Of a stretch of 64,000 nt of DNA, positions 51,893-62,489 are shown in pieces. The notes below the pieces were generated by a model. That model saw nothing but the letters and a program-made list of their open reading frames with translations, made no database searches and was not told the DNA's origin. Within the stretch, counting starts at the first letter, position 1. The number at the start of each line of letters is the position of its first letter. The translations under genes were made by a program, and so were the position numbers. The DNA is from Erysipelotrichaceae bacterium. GTDB lineage: Bacteria > Bacillota_I > Bacilli_A > Erysipelotrichales > Erysipelotrichaceae. The DNA is taken from NCBI GenBank assembly GCA_013334325.1, contig JAAXXT010000006.1, forward strand, positions 1-64,000, written 5' to 3'.

Positions 51893-53035
51893 CTTCGTTT
51901 GTTCTTTTTGAGCGACCCTAATACTAACCTGTTCTCTAAACAAGACATAGAATAAGGTGAAGGTAGGGATCGATAAGACGATGCCTAAGACCCCAAATAA
52001 ACTACCACCTATGGTGATGGCCACTAAGACCCATATCGCAGGTAAACCGATCTTCTTGCCTACCACATTAGGATAAATCAAATTGTTTTCCAATTGTTGA
52101 AGGACCTGAAAGACCACAAAGAACCATAATGCTTGGATAGGATCGATGGTCGCAATCAGGATCATCCCAACAGCCATCCCTATCATTGCCCCTACCATAG
52201 GAATCAAAGCAGTAAATGCGATGATCGTAGAAATCAAGATCGCATATGGATAATTGAGTAAAGTCAAGACCACAAAGAAGATGACCCCAACGATACCTGC
52301 TTCTACGACTTGTCCATACACAAAGGATGAATAGATCTCTTGAGCTTGAGAAGCTACTTTATAGATAGTGGCTTGTTTAGAAGGAGACATAAACGCTTTT
52401 AAGATGAGTCTGATTTGATGAGCTAAACTTTCTTTACTAAGTAAAACATAAATTGAGAAAACAAAAGCGATCGTAAGGGTAATAAAGGTATTGAAGATCC
52501 CGCTTACCAAGATCAAAGAAGAATTCAACCATTCATTGACACTGTTTTGAGCGAACAATAATATATTCGCTTTAACGACTTCCCAATCAAAATTGATTGA
52601 ATTCAACCATAGTCCTACATCGGTCTGTAATTTAACTTCCTGGGTAATCCATGTCTCTAGATCGCTGATGGCTTGAGGTACCGCATTGATAAAATCAATC
52701 AAGGTTTTGGTCAATGATGGTACTACCGCTAAGATGAATCCTCCTAAAACCAAGGTTATTAAAATCAAGGTTATTAAATAGGATAAAATCCTATGACTTG
52801 ACTTAGGTAATTTCTTTAAGAAAAACTTGGATTGAAACAAAGCCTTTTCGATATGCACCATCGGTGCGTTGAAAACGAAGGCAATCGCTAAACCCAAGAT
52901 AAACGGTGAGATCACATTAAACAATAAACTAAGCATATTTAAAATGAGCGCTTGATTCATCAAGACCCAAATGCCTAAGAAAGCAAATCCAATGTAGATT
53001 AGTCCCCTACGAATTTCTTTTGACTTAAGATCCAT
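51890..53035 (-). CDS. AI-2E family transporter
   Basis: A 381-residue membrane protein with about eight helices. The conserved family region YPYAILISTIIAFTALIPMVGAMIG lies near 263-287 and IYPNVVGKKIGLPAIWV near 305-321. Family members export or exchange small molecules or ions. The start at 53035 fits GAGGTGG better than a GTG two codons earlier. Confidence 0.88.
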   Translation of the reverse strand: MDLKSKEIRRGLIYIGFAFLGIWVLMNQALILNMLSLLFNVISPFILGLAIAFVFNAPMVHIEKALFQSKFFLKKLPKSSHRILSYLITLILITLVLGGFILAVVPSLTKTLIDFINAVPQAISDLETWITQEVKLQTDVGLWLNSINFDWEVVKANILLFAQNSVNEWLNSSLILVSGIFNTFITLTIAFVFSIYVLLSKESLAHQIRLILKAFMSPSKQATIYKVASQAQEIYSSFVYGQVVEAGIVGVIFFVVLTLLNYPYAILISTIIAFTALIPMVGAMIGMAVGMILIATIDPIQALWFFVVFQVLQQLENNLIYPNVVGKKIGLPAIWVLVAITIGGSLFGVLGIVLSIPTFTLFYVLFREQVSIRVAQKEQTK

Positions 53036-53062
53036 AGCCACCTCTTTTTTCTATTATACCTT

Positions 53063-53089
53063 AAAAAAGCACGTTTATAACGTGCTTGG
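53063..53089 (-). terminator. terminator of the rRNA methyltransferase gene
   Basis: Minus-strand AAGCACGTT and AACGTGCTT with TTTTT, just after the stop. Confidence 0.9.
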
Positions 53090-53090
53090 T

Positions 53091-54290
53091 TTATTGTTCA
53101 TCGATGACTTGGAAGATATAAAACTTCAAATAAGGTGTGCTTTCATCGCCCCATAAGACAGGATGATCAAAGCTTTGCGTACGATACTCTACTTGACGAA
53201 TTCTGCGATGCGCATCTTTCGCAGCTTTTTCGATGGCTTCTTTAAACAGATCTGGAGTCACAAAGCTTGTACAAGAAGCCGTAACCAGATAGCCTTGATC
53301 ACTTACCAGTTTAATGGCTTGGGTGTTGATATCACGGTAACCTTTTAAGGCATTCTTCAGTGCTTCTCTGCTTTTCGCAAACGAAGGAGGATCTAAGATG
53401 ACCACATCGTAATGGGCTTGTTTTTGAACCAGTTTAGGTAAAGCTTCAAAGACATCTTCGACTAAGAAACTCATCTTATCTTCCACGTGATTTAGTTTAG
53501 CGTTAAGCGTGGCTTGATCGATGGCGCTTTGCGAGATATCGATCGCGGTGACAGAAGATGCCCCAGCGACAGCCGCATTTAAGCCAAAGGATCCTGTATG
53601 GGTAAAACAATCTAGAACGCTTTTGTCTTTGACCAGTTTATGAATGGCCAAACGATTGAATTTTTGATCTAAGAAGAAGCCCGTCTTTTGTCCGTCTTTG
53701 ACGTCCACTATAAACTTGACCCCATTCTCAATGATTTGGACTTGGGTATCGAAAGGTTCAGAGATGAATCCTTTTACTTTTTCTAGACCTTCGTATTCTC
53801 TTACTTTCGCATCGCTACGCTCAAAGACACCACTAACGATGATCCCATCGGCTTTTAAAAGCTGGGTCAATTCATCGACGATGATCCCTTTAAAGGCTTC
53901 CATACCTAAAGCTAAAGACTGTACGACCAATACGGTATCGAACTTATCGACGATGAATCCTGGTAAGAAATCAGCTTCTCCGAAAATCAAACGGCAGCTG
54001 TGTAGATCCATAAGATCTTTACGATAAGTATAGGCTCTTAGAGTTTGGGATCGAATAAAAGCTTCATCGACTTCCTTAGAGCTATCTCGCGTTAGTAAAC
54101 GTATTCTGATCTTGGAGTTGGTGTTGATGAAACCTTGACCTAAAGGAAAGCCGTTGTGCGCTAAAATGGTGACGATCTCACCGTTTAGGATGCCTTCTTC
54201 GTATGTCTCGATTTCATTGTCGAAAACCCAGCTGCCTTTAGCGGCTAGGACTCGTCCTTCTCCTTTTTTGAGGGTGATTGTTTTGTTCAT
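53091..54290 (-). CDS. class I SAM-dependent rRNA methyltransferase, RlmI-like
   Basis: A 399-residue protein: N-terminal PUA domain (1-80), RlmI-like insert and Rossmann methyltransferase domain (VLDCFTHTGSFGLNAA at 228-243, DVVILDPPSFAKS at 299-311). The final catalytic segment is ASCTSFV. It methylates a cytosine in 23S rRNA if orthologous to RlmI. A TATAAT lies six bases before the ATG with no ribosome site, so the message may be leaderless. Confidence 0.88.
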   Translation of the reverse strand: MNKTITLKKGEGRVLAAKGSWVFDNEIETYEEGILNGEIVTILAHNGFPLGQGFINTNSKIRIRLLTRDSSKEVDEAFIRSQTLRAYTYRKDLMDLHSCRLIFGEADFLPGFIVDKFDTVLVVQSLALGMEAFKGIIVDELTQLLKADGIIVSGVFERSDAKVREYEGLEKVKGFISEPFDTQVQIIENGVKFIVDVKDGQKTGFFLDQKFNRLAIHKLVKDKSVLDCFTHTGSFGLNAAVAGASSVTAIDISQSAIDQATLNAKLNHVEDKMSFLVEDVFEALPKLVQKQAHYDVVILDPPSFAKSREALKNALKGYRDINTQAIKLVSDQGYLVTASCTSFVTPDLFKEAIEKAAKDAHRRIRQVEYRTQSFDHPVLWGDESTPYLKFYIFQVIDEQ

Positions 54291-54311
54291 TAGTATATTA
54301 TACTCTATTAA

Positions 54312-55154
54312 CTAGTCGCTTGTTGAAACTTCGATGACCCAGTCCAAACCCGTACCTAATGCATAGGTAGACGCTAAGTTGCCTTGATTGATGGCCAAAG
54401 ATAAACGATTGATCGAGTTGATATAAAGCACTAAAGATCCTACAGGGACATCGTTGAATGCTCTTCCGTATTTGACCTCATGTTCAAAGACACATACTTT
54501 CTTATGAAAGATGCGTACTTTAAAGCGTTCATTGAAATCTGGATGAAGACTCATAAAATCAGAGGCATTGATACTGCTCCAAGCAGAACCAAAACGTTCA
54601 TCGAAGATCTCTATTCCACCCGTTACAGAATGATCGGTACGAATAGATGGAGGCAATTGTAATTCTACGACCTCATCGACACTGACTTCTTTTCCACATT
54701 CTTCAATACTCAATTGACCACTGGATAGTTTAGCGCCTAAACGAGCGAAGAGATCTCTCCCATCAAAGGTATAGTTTTGATCGTTTTCAGTATGTCTATG
54801 CGCTGCCACATCGATCACGACAGTTTTCTTAATGCCCATAAATTGTTTCACATGGGTCAAAGATCCATTGTTTGGGGTGACGATATAGTGACCTGAATCA
54901 GTCAAGACCACAACACTTGTTCTATTGGATCCAACACCTGGATCAACAACGCTCACAAACACTGTCCCTACTGGCCAGTATTGGATCGATTGAAACAAAC
55001 GAAAAGAAGCTTCTTGGATCTGATAAGGCGTAATACTATGAGATAGGTCATAGACTCTAATGTCTGGATCGACACTTAGACTGACCCCGATCATCGCACT
55101 GACAGCCCCATCGACGATCCCGAAATCTGATTGTAGAACTAAGATCTTACTCAT
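54312..55154 (-). CDS. SAM hydroxide adenosyltransferase (SAM hydrolase) 2
   Basis: A 280-residue DUF62-family enzyme from ATG 55154: QSDFGIVDGAVSAMIG, VFVSVVDPGVGSNR and VTPNNGSLTHV with DGRDLFA. The family adds hydroxide to S-adenosylmethionine and releases adenosine and methionine. The ATG overlaps the stop of the upstream paralogue (ATGA). Last gene of the methionine T-box operon. Confidence 0.88.
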   Translation of the reverse strand: MSKILVLQSDFGIVDGAVSAMIGVSLSVDPDIRVYDLSHSITPYQIQEASFRLFQSIQYWPVGTVFVSVVDPGVGSNRTSVVVLTDSGHYIVTPNNGSLTHVKQFMGIKKTVVIDVAAHRHTENDQNYTFDGRDLFARLGAKLSSGQLSIEECGKEVSVDEVVELQLPPSIRTDHSVTGGIEIFDERFGSAWSSINASDFMSLHPDFNERFKVRIFHKKVCVFEHEVKYGRAFNDVPVGSLVLYINSINRLSLAINQGNLASTYALGTGLDWVIEVSTSD

Positions 55155-55984
55155 ATGTTTTTCTCCAAGGTAATGATCCAAGATGGACCGAAATGAACTT
55201 TAAACTGAGCTCTATAATCATTCTGATTCAAAGCCAAAGCCAAATAACCCAGTTCATTAAAGTAAAGTACTGGTGAATTCAATGGGACAGTAGAGAAGCT
55301 TGAGCCTGCACTTAAGATCTGAGACACTACGACTTTATTCCCGTGAGTGATCGTTACTTTGATTTGATCACCGTGTTTAAGATCGAGTTTATCTAGATAT
55401 GACGTAGGAATATTGGTCCACACATTACCGAAATTAGGATCGATGATTTCTAGGATACCACTTAATTTAGATGAGCTAGCTTGCGCAAAAGGATAAGACA
55501 AGACTTGATAATCAGAGTAGGTCTTCCCAAACTCTTCATACGCAACTTGACCTGATGCGAGTAAAGCACCCACATACGCAAACACATCTCGCCCATGGAA
55601 TACTTCTGAACTATAGTCTGATTGATAGCGCCATTTCTTATCGATCTCACGAACTTCCAGAAGTCCAAGATAGCGATCCACATGGGTCAAAGACAAGTTA
55701 TCTGGGGTTACGATATAATGTCCGCTTTTGGTTTTCGCAATACAAGCTTTTCTTGAAGAACCTACCGCAGGATCTACGACAGAGACAAAAATAGTTCCTG
55801 TTGGATAAAACGGAAGGACTTGTCTCAATCTAAAAGAAGCACTATAAGTATCATATTGAGGTATCTCATGCGTTAGATCGATGATCTCTAGATCTCGATC
55901 GATACACTTGATGACCCCTTTCATGACCGCTACAGCCCCTTCTTTAAAAGTAAAATCAGTTTGAAGGACGATGAGTTGTTTCAT
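55151..55984 (-). CDS. SAM hydroxide adenosyltransferase (SAM hydrolase) 1
   Basis: A 277-residue paralogue of the next gene, with QTDFTFKEGAVAVMKG, VFVSVVDPAVGSSR, VTPDNLSLTHV and FHGRDVFA. The ATG at 55984 overlaps the stop of the ECF T component (ATGA). Two paralogues in tandem may form a heteromer or act on different adenosyl substrates. Confidence 0.88.
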   Translation of the reverse strand: MKQLIVLQTDFTFKEGAVAVMKGVIKCIDRDLEIIDLTHEIPQYDTYSASFRLRQVLPFYPTGTIFVSVVDPAVGSSRKACIAKTKSGHYIVTPDNLSLTHVDRYLGLLEVREIDKKWRYQSDYSSEVFHGRDVFAYVGALLASGQVAYEEFGKTYSDYQVLSYPFAQASSSKLSGILEIIDPNFGNVWTNIPTSYLDKLDLKHGDQIKVTITHGNKVVVSQILSAGSSFSTVPLNSPVLYFNELGYLALALNQNDYRAQFKVHFGPSWIITLEKNI

Positions 55985-56832
55985 ATTTTGAAGGGAAACC
56001 ACATCCCAAAGTGGTTTACGTTTTGATAGACCATAAAGCTGATACAGAAGATGATAAGAAGTATCGTAATACCTCTAAAAAGCTTATCTCTTGAAGTCAC
56101 AGGATCTTCACAATAGTAAGTTCTCGATTTACCTTGACCAAAACCTCTTAGATCTAGTGCATTCGCAATATTCCCTATTCGATCAAAGGAAGTAAAGATC
56201 AAAGGAATTAGGATCATTAAGTTTTCTTTTAATCGTTTAAAGACATTTAAACGACGCTTATCGAGCTCTAAGCCTCTTGCCTGCATCGACATCTTGATCG
56301 TCTCATAATCATTGAAGATCTCAGGAATGTATCTAAAAGCCAAGGAAGTGATTGTAGAGATCTTATAAGGGATCTTGAGTCCACTCATACCTGAAGCCAA
56401 TTCACCTGGCGTGATCGATAAGATAAACACCATCGAGATCATAAATGAGGTCATCATTTTAAATTGACGCACACTGAGATACCATAAGGTCTCTATGGTT
56501 AGATACCAATAAGAATTGAATTGGATAAGAACTGTCCTTGTCCCATTAAGATAAGAGGATCCTACATCTTGATTGACTGCGTAATAGAGAATGATGTTGA
56601 CGAAGTTCATAAAGAAGATGAATCCAAATAATCCCAAGATAAGCTTATAATTTGGTTTTAGTGATGCCAAACCTATCCAAGACAGGATAAACAGAGGCAA
56701 CAATAACCTTAAGTCGAAAGACATCATCGTATACACCATGACGATCAAAAATAAACCAAGTTTAGTAGTTCCGTTAAGTTTCTGAAGATAGGTTTCCCCT
56801 TGAACGAGGTTGATGACGAAGCGTCTACTCAT
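55981..56832 (-). CDS. ECF transporter T component (permease)
   Basis: A 283-residue EcfT protein from ATG 56832 (AAGGGG upstream, overlapping the ATPase end by eight bases). Five to six helices and the coupling motif near SMQARGLELDKRR, the A-R-G signature that contacts the ATPases, plus ALDLRGFG as the second A-R-G-type motif. Confidence 0.88.
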   Translation of the reverse strand: MSRRFVINLVQGETYLQKLNGTTKLGLFLIVMVYTMMSFDLRLLLPLFILSWIGLASLKPNYKLILGLFGFIFFMNFVNIILYYAVNQDVGSSYLNGTRTVLIQFNSYWYLTIETLWYLSVRQFKMMTSFMISMVFILSITPGELASGMSGLKIPYKISTITSLAFRYIPEIFNDYETIKMSMQARGLELDKRRLNVFKRLKENLMILIPLIFTSFDRIGNIANALDLRGFGQGKSRTYYCEDPVTSRDKLFRGITILLIIFCISFMVYQNVNHFGMWFPFKI

Positions 56833-58516
56833 AAAGCCCCTTATGGAGAATGAAATTCTCGATGACCCGTTCAGGTTCAAAACCACATTTTTGAGCTAAG
56901 GTATATAAAGAAGTCTGAGTCAATGAAGCTCTTTCTAGAATACTTTGATCAGATAAGGCATCAAAGATACGGGCATCTTTGATCAAAGACCCATCTGAGA
57001 ACACCAAAGCACGATCGGTATATTCGATGGCCAAATGGATATCATGAGTTATGAAGATAAACGATATCCCAGCACTTACATTGATCTCATTGAGGAAATC
57101 CATGATTTCTGTATAATGGCGATAATCTTGGCCAGCAGTAGGCTCATCTAAAATCAAGACTTCAGGTTTTAAAGCCAAGATAGAAGCCACGGTCAATCTT
57201 TTCTTTTGACCATAACTTAAGGCATTGATCGGCCAGTGACTCATTGATTCAAGACCTGTAATGGTCAAAGCTTCAGTCACTGCCTTATCGATCGCATCAG
57301 CAGAATACTTACGTAAGGTCAACGCTAAGCTGACTTCCTCTTTGATCATATGTTTAACGATCATCGTATTGGGATTCTGCATGACATAACCTATCCTATT
57401 GGCGATCTCTGCGATACTGTAGATCTTGATGTCTTCTCCGTTGATCTCAATCGATCCACTTAGTGGCCGAATGACCCCAACTAAGAGTTTAGCGAGGGTG
57501 CTCTTACCTGCTCCATTTTGACCTACTAAAGCTAATCTTTCTCCTTTATACAACTTAAACGATATGTTTTTTAAAACGAGCTTTTTAGGATCATAAGCGA
57601 AAGAAACATCTTTGACTTCTACTAAGGGTAAACGTTCCTTCTGTGGTGGGAGTGGATGTTTATCGTTTAAGAAAGATAATTGTTTTTTAAAATGAGCGAA
57701 ATCTACATCTTGAACTTGATTTAAACTGAGACCTTTTAGATCGATCTTAGCCATACGTAAAGCTTGAACGTATAAAGGTTCTCTTAAACCATTCTTTCGT
57801 AAGATGTCTTCTTGAAGTAAACGATTCACATCCCCATCAAAGACGATCCTACCTTCTTCTAAAACGATGACCCGATCTACTTTTCGATGAAGGATGTCTT
57901 CAAAACGATGTTCAACCACGATAACGGTCTTCCCATCTTGAGCCATCTCATCCATCATCTCAACGGTCCTAAGATTAGATACAGGATCTAAAGACGCCAA
58001 AGGTTCATCGAAAAGAAGGATCTTCACATCTTCATGAAGGATCCCTGCGACGGCTACTTTTTGTTTCTGTCCTCCTGATAATTCAAAAGGCACTTGCTTT
58101 AGAAAATCGATCATACCTACTTTATTCAAAGCGTAATGAACCAAAGGGATCATATCTTTTTTAGGCATCGATTTATTTTCTAAGGCAAAAGCCACATCGT
58201 CTTCAACACTGAGTGCGACAAATTGTGCATCTGAGTCTTGAAGTACTGTGCCTACGATCTTACTTAATTGAAAGATGCTGGTGTGGAGTGTGTCCACACC
58301 AGCAATGGTTAAACTTCCTTGAATTTTTCCTTTGAACGAATATGGAATCAATCCATTTAAACAATGGACCATCGTTGATTTCCCGCTTCCGCTTTGACCT
58401 AATATCAAAACCTTCTCACCTTCATAAAGGGTAAGATTGATATCGTGTAAAGTAGGCTCTACTTGAGCATCATACTTAAACGTAAAATTGTCAAAGACGA
58501 TCAAAGGGGTCTTCAT
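56825..58516 (-). CDS. ECF transporter double ATPase
   Basis: A 563-residue protein of two fused EcfA domains. Walker A GQSGSGKST (38-46) and GQNGAGKST (about 330-338); signatures LSGGQKQK and LSYGQKKR; Walker B ILLFDEP and VLILDEP. It powers the S/T module. Starts two bases after the S gene stop. Confidence 0.93.
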   Translation of the reverse strand: MKTPLIVFDNFTFKYDAQVEPTLHDINLTLYEGEKVLILGQSGSGKSTMVHCLNGLIPYSFKGKIQGSLTIAGVDTLHTSIFQLSKIVGTVLQDSDAQFVALSVEDDVAFALENKSMPKKDMIPLVHYALNKVGMIDFLKQVPFELSGGQKQKVAVAGILHEDVKILLFDEPLASLDPVSNLRTVEMMDEMAQDGKTVIVVEHRFEDILHRKVDRVIVLEEGRIVFDGDVNRLLQEDILRKNGLREPLYVQALRMAKIDLKGLSLNQVQDVDFAHFKKQLSFLNDKHPLPPQKERLPLVEVKDVSFAYDPKKLVLKNISFKLYKGERLALVGQNGAGKSTLAKLLVGVIRPLSGSIEINGEDIKIYSIAEIANRIGYVMQNPNTMIVKHMIKEEVSLALTLRKYSADAIDKAVTEALTITGLESMSHWPINALSYGQKKRLTVASILALKPEVLILDEPTAGQDYRHYTEIMDFLNEINVSAGISFIFITHDIHLAIEYTDRALVFSDGSLIKDARIFDALSDQSILERASLTQTSLYTLAQKCGFEPERVIENFILHKGLYE

Positions 58517-58518
58517 AC

Positions 58519-59097
58519 TTATTTCTTGGTTAGATTCTGAGCTGATGCATTACGAGCAGCTAATGCGTACAGTACTGGTAAACCACCAATGACCAAGACA
58601 GCGATGTTTGATAAGGTTGCAGCATTGGCTTGTAAGAAGGTAACGACCAATTCTCCACCGTAGAACAGTTGAGTAAAGATCGGAGTAATCAAACCAAACG
58701 CAAGCGCATTCCCAACGACAGCGATGACGACATAGATGATCGCGTGTTTTGTCTTGAAGATGCCTTTAGCAATATCAGCGCCGTATAAAGGTAAGCAACC
58801 AACCAGTAGTCCTAATACAGCATTCCCGATTGACCAATCCCACCAATAGCCCCATCCACCAATGGTATCCGCAATAACATTACCTAAACCAGCAGCTAAA
58901 GCAGCTGGGATCGGTCCAAACAAAGCCCCTACTACAACAGGCACTAAGAAAGCAGTGGTCAATTTAACGTTGGTGAATACGGTGATGCCACCATAGTTCA
59001 TCAAGACCCCAAACAAAGCAGCCCCTAAAGCAATGGCTACGATGGTCTTAGTATTCCATTCCCCTAATAATAGTTCTAATACACTTTTCTTTTTCAT
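58519..59097 (-). CDS. ECF transporter S component, UPF0397/MtsT-like
   Basis: A 192-residue membrane protein with about six helices from ATG 59097 (AAGGAGG). GALFGPIPAALAAGLGNVIADTIGGWGYWWDW is typical of UPF0397, the substrate-specific subunit of methionine-regulated ECF transporters (MtsT). A methionine T-box lies directly upstream. The substrate could be methionine, SAM or a related compound. Confidence 0.8.
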   Translation of the reverse strand: MKKKSVLELLLGEWNTKTIVAIALGAALFGVLMNYGGITVFTNVKLTTAFLVPVVVGALFGPIPAALAAGLGNVIADTIGGWGYWWDWSIGNAVLGLLVGCLPLYGADIAKGIFKTKHAIIYVVIAVVGNALAFGLITPIFTQLFYGGELVVTFLQANAATLSNIAVLVIGGLPVLYALAARNASAQNLTKK

Positions 59098-59116
59098 AGT
59101 TCTTTCCTCCTTATGA

Positions 59117-59363
59117 AACAGTAAAGCCCTCATCCAAGGACGAGGGCTAATCGTGTTACCACCTTTGTTTATCTCTTTATCGCTAAAGAGAGCTCACTGA
59201 GTATTTCTACTCTTTGCTATAATGGGCAATCCCATCGCACCTATTTATTTGGTGCACCGCTCCCAGCCCATGTTCGACAATTGCTTTTAGCTCTTTTCAC
59301 CACTTCAGAGTTCTCTAAATAAAAGTTTCTCGTCTACTCTTCTGTTCATTGCGTTATCTAATT
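59117..59363 (-). promoter_or_regulatory. T-box riboswitch, methionine specifier
   Basis: A leader of about 260 nt on the minus strand. T-box sequence AAAGGTGGTAACACG (59152-59166), terminator AGCCCTCGTCC / GGATGAGGGCT (59126-59149). Stem I has the AGTGGTG bulge, the AGAGTAGACGAGAAAC element and the specifier after GTCGAAC, which reads ATG (59271-59269), that is methionine. Uncharged tRNA-Met would favour readthrough into the ECF and SAM hydrolase operon. Confidence 0.88.
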
Positions 59364-59369
59364 AAAGAA

Positions 59370-59393
59370 ATTATACTGTTTTATTTTTGAATG

Positions 59394-59397
<4 letters not shown>
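59370..59397 (-). promoter_or_regulatory. promoter of the T-box operon
   Basis: TTGACA (59392-59397), 16 bases, TATAAT (59370-59375). The -35 contains the stop codon of the upstream reductase gene. Confidence 0.85.
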
Positions 59398-61360
<1,963 letters not shown>

Positions 61361-61366
61361 TTACCA

Positions 61367-61379
61367 AAAACGCTTTCGT
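61367..61379. promoter_or_regulatory. cre-like operator between GH1 and GH16
   Basis: AAAACGCTTTCGT, the reverse complement of the 13-base core at 16762-16774. It overlaps the promoter regions of both divergent genes. Confidence 0.7.
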
Positions 61380-61408
61380 AATGTGGAATAAATGATATAA
61401 TTTAATCG

Positions 61409-62296
61409 ATGAAAACACTAAAATCAATCATGATCATATCCTTACTCATCTCAGCTTTGTCTGGCTGTGTCAAAAAAGAAGAACCAGAACCTTCAACTTT
61501 AGGGTGTAAAGCCATGGGTTATACCTATGAACTAGAAAGCCTTACCTATAGTTTGGTTTGGGCCGATGAATTCGATGGGACTGAAGTCGATCTCGACAAT
61601 TGGTCTTATGAGACAGGTGGTTCTGGATGGGGAAACAATGAACTTCAGTATTATACCAACGGACTTAATTCCAGTGTAAAAGATGGCTTCCTCGATATAG
61701 AGATTCGTCAAGAATCGCTCAACGATCGCAATTATACTTCCTCTCGTATGGTTTCAAGAGGAAAAGCCGATTTCAAATATGGCAAAATCGAAGTCTATGT
61801 GAAGATGCCTAAGACGAAAGGTACCTGGGCTGCTGTATGGATGATGCCTACGACTTCATCGTATGGGACCTGGCCAAACTCAGGTGAGATCGATATCTTA
61901 GAAACGGTTGGATATGCCCCAGACATGATTTATGGGACAGTCCACACCACTGACTACAATCATAAAAAGGGTACTCAAAAAGGATACAGTTCTACTCTAG
62001 AAAATCCTGAAGAATATCATCTCTATACAATAGAATGGTTACCTGATCAAATACGTTATTATGTCGATGGGGTCTTCAAGTTCCGTTTCGCTCCTGGGAT
62101 CTATCTAGATTGTCCTAACAGTAAACAATGGCCCTTTGATCGTTCATTCTATTTGATTCTCAATACCGCAGTTGGTGGTGATTGGGGTGGCGCTCAAGGT
62201 GTCGACGAGACTGGTTGGCCTCAACATATGAGTGTCGACTATATCCGTGTCTATCAAATCGATCAACTTGATGCGATCTTAGCTACAAAAAAATAA
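61409..62296 (+). CDS. GH16 beta-glucanase lipoprotein
   Basis: A 295-residue protein with lipobox LSGC (Cys20) and a GH16 domain. The catalytic strand GEIDILETVG holds nucleophile Glu160, Asp162 and acid Glu165. W-x-W-rich substrate cleft, and end WPQHMSVDYIRVYQ. Laminarinase-type activity on beta-1,3 or mixed glucans at the cell surface is expected. There is no ribosome site; a TATAAT (61396-61401) is seven bases before the ATG, so a leaderless message is likely. Confidence 0.9.
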   Translation: MKTLKSIMIISLLISALSGCVKKEEPEPSTLGCKAMGYTYELESLTYSLVWADEFDGTEVDLDNWSYETGGSGWGNNELQYYTNGLNSSVKDGFLDIEIRQESLNDRNYTSSRMVSRGKADFKYGKIEVYVKMPKTKGTWAAVWMMPTTSSYGTWPNSGEIDILETVGYAPDMIYGTVHTTDYNHKKGTQKGYSSTLENPEEYHLYTIEWLPDQIRYYVDGVFKFRFAPGIYLDCPNSKQWPFDRSFYLILNTAVGGDWGGAQGVDETGWPQHMSVDYIRVYQIDQLDAILATKK

Positions 62297-62320
62297 AAGC
62301 TCTATAAGCTTTTATTTACC
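62296..62320 (+). terminator. terminator of the GH16 gene
   Basis: AATAAAAGC and GCTTTTATT with a six-base loop right after the stop. Confidence 0.75.
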
Positions 62321-62489
62321 CTAATAGGGTAAACTAAGGTTCATTCTTCATAAAGTCTAATTGTATTTTGTGAGCAAATTCTATACTTTCACTAAGTTCA
62401 AAAATCCCCATATTTTATCCTATAAATACTACTTTTTATATTGAATTAATAAGGAAAAGGTCTAATATGAGATTAGGAGCGTTTGAAAC